From the NCBI GenBank assembly GCA_018668635.1, contig JABJCN010000026.1:1-53373 (forward strand): 53,373 nucleotides of DNA, in the 5' to 3' direction. This DNA comes from Opitutia bacterium. Lineage in GTDB: Bacteria > Verrucomicrobiota > Verrucomicrobiia > Opitutales > JABJCN01. This document shows, piece after piece, positions 51,276 to 53,373 of this stretch. Each line of letters opens with the position of its first letter. The stretch's first letter is position 1. The notes beneath the pieces are model-generated. The model was not told where the DNA came from. It searched no databases and saw only the letters and a program-made list of their open reading frames with translations. Both the position numbers and the translations under genes were made by a program.

Positions 51276-52517
51276 TTACTTATCCAGCTCTTCGAAGATT
51301 TTCAGATATCTATTGGCTACTTCCTTCCAAGTCCATATTTTGAGGTTTTCTCTTGGGAACTGCCTGGTACGGAGAGCTTGTGGGAGTGAGATGATTTTCT
51401 TCATGTGGGCTACCAACTCCGTGGTATTATCTGGGGCAAACCATTTCACCCAGTCATCTGCATGATAGCGTTTCACTTGTTCTTTGAATGGGATAAGTTG
51501 GCTACACAAAATAGGTGCATTACGAGCTAAAGACTCTATCAAAGGTAGGCCGAAGCCCTCATATTTGGATGGTAGAACCACCGCCCAGCATTGAGTGTAG
51601 AGTTCCTCTATAATATCCATACTGCAATGCCCCAGCGCATCGATGTGCGTTGATAATTGGTCCTTGTTAATATTGTAGAAACGCCGTGCCTTTTCCGCTC
51701 CTGTATTATCCATCGGCTGATCCTTTAGGAGAAGGTCTGTTTCCTTCCCGCAGATAACAATGCGGAAGTTGCATCCCGTTTGGGCGAGTTCAAGAGCGGC
51801 TTGGAACAGTTGTAGATGATTTTTGTGAGAAAGTGCAGCAGCTGGATAGAAGAATAATGGTTGGTTTGCAGGAGAACGTTTACTTGCCGCTGGAAGATTT
51901 AGATCAATGGCATTTGGAATAATTTCAATCCTCGGTTGAGGAGTCGGGTTCAGTTCTCTCATCTCTATCCGGCCCGCCTCGGAAAGAACAGTAATCAAAT
52001 CTGCCTTTTCTAGCCATTGGCTAAGTTTTTTTTGAAATTGAAGAGCCTTTCCTGCCGGAAGGTTCTCAGGAAAAAACCTAAAGTTCTGGTCATGCACCAA
52101 TCCGCAAACTGGAATTCTTAGGGCGGGAATACTCTGGCCTTGTACAAAATGAAACCAGCAGTGAGTGGATTGGCTTTTATTGGCAATTTCCAAGATGCGT
52201 GCGTCAATCATTCTGCGATATGCAGCATCTGCACAATTTCGGATAACTGGCAATTTTTTGATAATTGTCTTAATAAATTTACGGATGCTGTTGCCTTTCT
52301 TCTGGTTCGCCTTTGAGCCTAGTTGGGTAAATTGTTCAAATCTCAGGTTCTTTGCCGGCCCAATTTTTTTTCGCAATTCCTCCGCTCGGGAAGGGGTTCG
52401 AACCAACCAGGTTACCAACTCCATCTTCGGCAGCCATTCACGCACAATGGAAACGGCCACAGTCTCCACTCCACTTGAATATGGGAGTTCATCTGGAATT
52501 AATAGTCGAAATGACAT
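51276..52517 (-). CDS. Glycosyltransferase family 4
   Basis: A 413-residue GT-B glycosyltransferase and first gene of the minus-strand polysaccharide run. The N-terminal domain starts FRLLIPDELPYSSGVETVAV with a glycine/serine loop, the linker contains LVHDQNFRFFPENLPAG, and the donor domain has FFYPAAALSHKNHLQLFQAA, FRIVICGKETD, and the Glu-containing AVVLPSKYEGFGLPLIESLA followed by APILCSQLIPFKEQ. Position next to a 109-base divergent spacer suggests that the operon promoter lies just upstream. Confidence 0.9.
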   Translation of the reverse strand: MSFRLLIPDELPYSSGVETVAVSIVREWLPKMELVTWLVRTPSRAEELRKKIGPAKNLRFEQFTQLGSKANQKKGNSIRKFIKTIIKKLPVIRNCADAAYRRMIDARILEIANKSQSTHCWFHFVQGQSIPALRIPVCGLVHDQNFRFFPENLPAGKALQFQKKLSQWLEKADLITVLSEAGRIEMRELNPTPQPRIEIIPNAIDLNLPAASKRSPANQPLFFYPAAALSHKNHLQLFQAALELAQTGCNFRIVICGKETDLLLKDQPMDNTGAEKARRFYNINKDQLSTHIDALGHCSMDIIEELYTQCWAVVLPSKYEGFGLPLIESLARNAPILCSQLIPFKEQVKRYHADDWVKWFAPDNTTELVAHMKKIISLPQALRTRQFPRENLKIWTWKEVANRYLKIFEELDK

Positions 52518-52626
52518 TATAAAAGGTTATCCGAATCTGATTCTTGGATTATCGTAGCCAACTACCATTTTACTTGATAACACAAATTGCTTCCACTTTA
52601 GGCAGGATTCTCCAAGGTGTGAAAGC

Positions 52627-53364
52627 ATGTTTTTTTTAAGAAAGTGGTTTCGATTACGTCGCCGTCGTAAGCGTGCGCTTCGGCTTGGTTTCGAATTCAA
52701 GCGCGCTGCTGGATTCGAACCTCCCAACCAAATTGAGGTTCAAGGTCATTCCTTATCCTTGTATTTCCCGAATGAAGTAGGCACGACCAACGACTTCCTT
52801 TCTATTTTTTTAGACGATGACTATAGGCTGGATCGTCAAAAATGGGCAGTTTCCACGGTATTGGATATCGGTGCCAATCTGGGTTTTTTTTCAATTGCGG
52901 CTCGAAATGCATTTCCTGAAGCCAAAATTCATGCTTACGAGCCCAACCAATCTCTGCAGGAGTATTTGAACCCACATGCTTCGCAAGCAAGCTTCAACAT
53001 TAATTATGAAGCTGTGGGACTGGATGATGGTTGTGTAACCCTTGATGTCCGGGGTGAGACCAACCAGACCCGTTCACAGTCGGATGAATCTGGCGATGTT
53101 CCACAGATTGCATTTCGAAAGGCTGTAGATCGCCTGGGCGGGCGAGTTGATTTTGCCAAAATTGACTGTGAAGGGGCTGAATGGGAGTTTCTTGAAGATA
53201 CAGATACTTGGAAGAATGTACATTTTCTCGCAATGGAATATCATCTTTGGCCGGGGAACAAATATCACCATGATGCTGACGTTGCTCTTCGAAAACTCGG
53301 GTTTCAAATTTTGCAACAGATCCCCATTGATAATTATGGTCTAATCTATGCAATGAGGCTTTAA
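52627..53364 (+). CDS. FkbM family SAM-dependent methyltransferase
   Basis: A 245-residue methyltransferase reading rightwards. The N-terminus is very basic (FRLRRRRKRALRLG), perhaps a membrane-association segment. The SAM domain has VLDIGANLGFFSIAARNAFP and IHAYEPNQSLQ; the FkbM core is VDRLGG followed by VDFAKIDCEGAEWEFLED and FLAMEYHLWPG. It is only distantly similar to the FkbM enzyme at 50405. AAGGTG nine bases before the ATG is one of the few partial Shine-Dalgarno matches. It is divergent from the GT4 at 51276 and may begin another operon. Confidence 0.88.
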   Translation: MFFLRKWFRLRRRRKRALRLGFEFKRAAGFEPPNQIEVQGHSLSLYFPNEVGTTNDFLSIFLDDDYRLDRQKWAVSTVLDIGANLGFFSIAARNAFPEAKIHAYEPNQSLQEYLNPHASQASFNINYEAVGLDDGCVTLDVRGETNQTRSQSDESGDVPQIAFRKAVDRLGGRVDFAKIDCEGAEWEFLEDTDTWKNVHFLAMEYHLWPGNKYHHDADVALRKLGFQILQQIPIDNYGLIYAMRL

Positions 53365-53373
53365 TAGCGCGGG

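Overview
The window looks like chromosomal DNA of a Gram-negative PVC-superphylum bacterium, most probably a marine Verrucomicrobiota of the Opitutae/Puniceicoccales type. This rests on secreted proteins built from InlB-like repeats, Trp-rich C-terminal modules and the tandem 'ISTRG...GGFVVRG...VIRGLGP' module, on LPS genes (kdsB), on moderate G+C, and on the near absence of Shine-Dalgarno sequences. The placement is inferred from protein character; no 16S rRNA gene is present.

Layout. (1) 1-12.5 kb: a surface-polysaccharide island with a partial GT2 on the minus strand, a secreted repeat protein, and a plus-strand run of methyltransferase, double-domain GT2, Wzt-type ABC ATPase with sugar-binding tail, CatB-type acetyltransferase, methyltransferase and PhyH-type dioxygenase. 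A 1103-residue GT2-coiled coil-GT2-GT4 fusion lies on the opposite strand, followed by another GT2. (2) 12.5-29.6 kb: mostly core genes: a periplasmic trypsin-like protease, tRNA-Gln(UUG), pyrH, frr, proB, a UvrD/PcrA helicase, two related secreted Trp-rich proteins, msrPQ, rpsB, tsf, kdsB, carA and a lysine 2,3-aminomutase. (3) 29.6-33.3 kb: two adjacent secreted proteins, one an Ala-rich repeat protein of no recognised family, the other a calcium-binding TSP3-type protein. (4) 33.5-53.4 kb: an exopolysaccharide locus. A divergent Wzy/WaaL-like membrane protein flanks a plus-strand export operon (outer-membrane beta-barrel, short OPX/Wza protein, Wzc-type tyrosine kinase). Converging on it is a 12-gene minus-strand run of six GT4, one GT2, two OafA-type acyltransferases, a WcaF-type acetyltransferase, an FkbM methyltransferase and a second polymerase-like membrane protein. 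A second FkbM gene reads rightwards at the end.

Working together: the minus-strand run at 39.5-52.5 kb has the close spacing and ATGA overlaps of an operon and probably assembles and O-acylates a heteropolysaccharide. Polymer would be made by a Wzy-like protein, its length set by the tyrosine kinase, and it would leave through the OPX protein and probably the adjacent barrel. No Wzx flippase, initiating sugar-phosphate transferase or Wzm permease is visible, so those parts must be encoded elsewhere. The left island resembles an ABC-transporter-type O-antigen system, with methyl and acetyl modifications that may cap the chain.

The strongest candidates for something undescribed are the Ala-rich repeat protein/TSP3 pair, a cupredoxin-like domain that has apparently lost its metal ligands and is inserted in an InlB-type repeat, the short OPX/beta-barrel exporter, and the compositionally mosaic triple glycosyltransferase.
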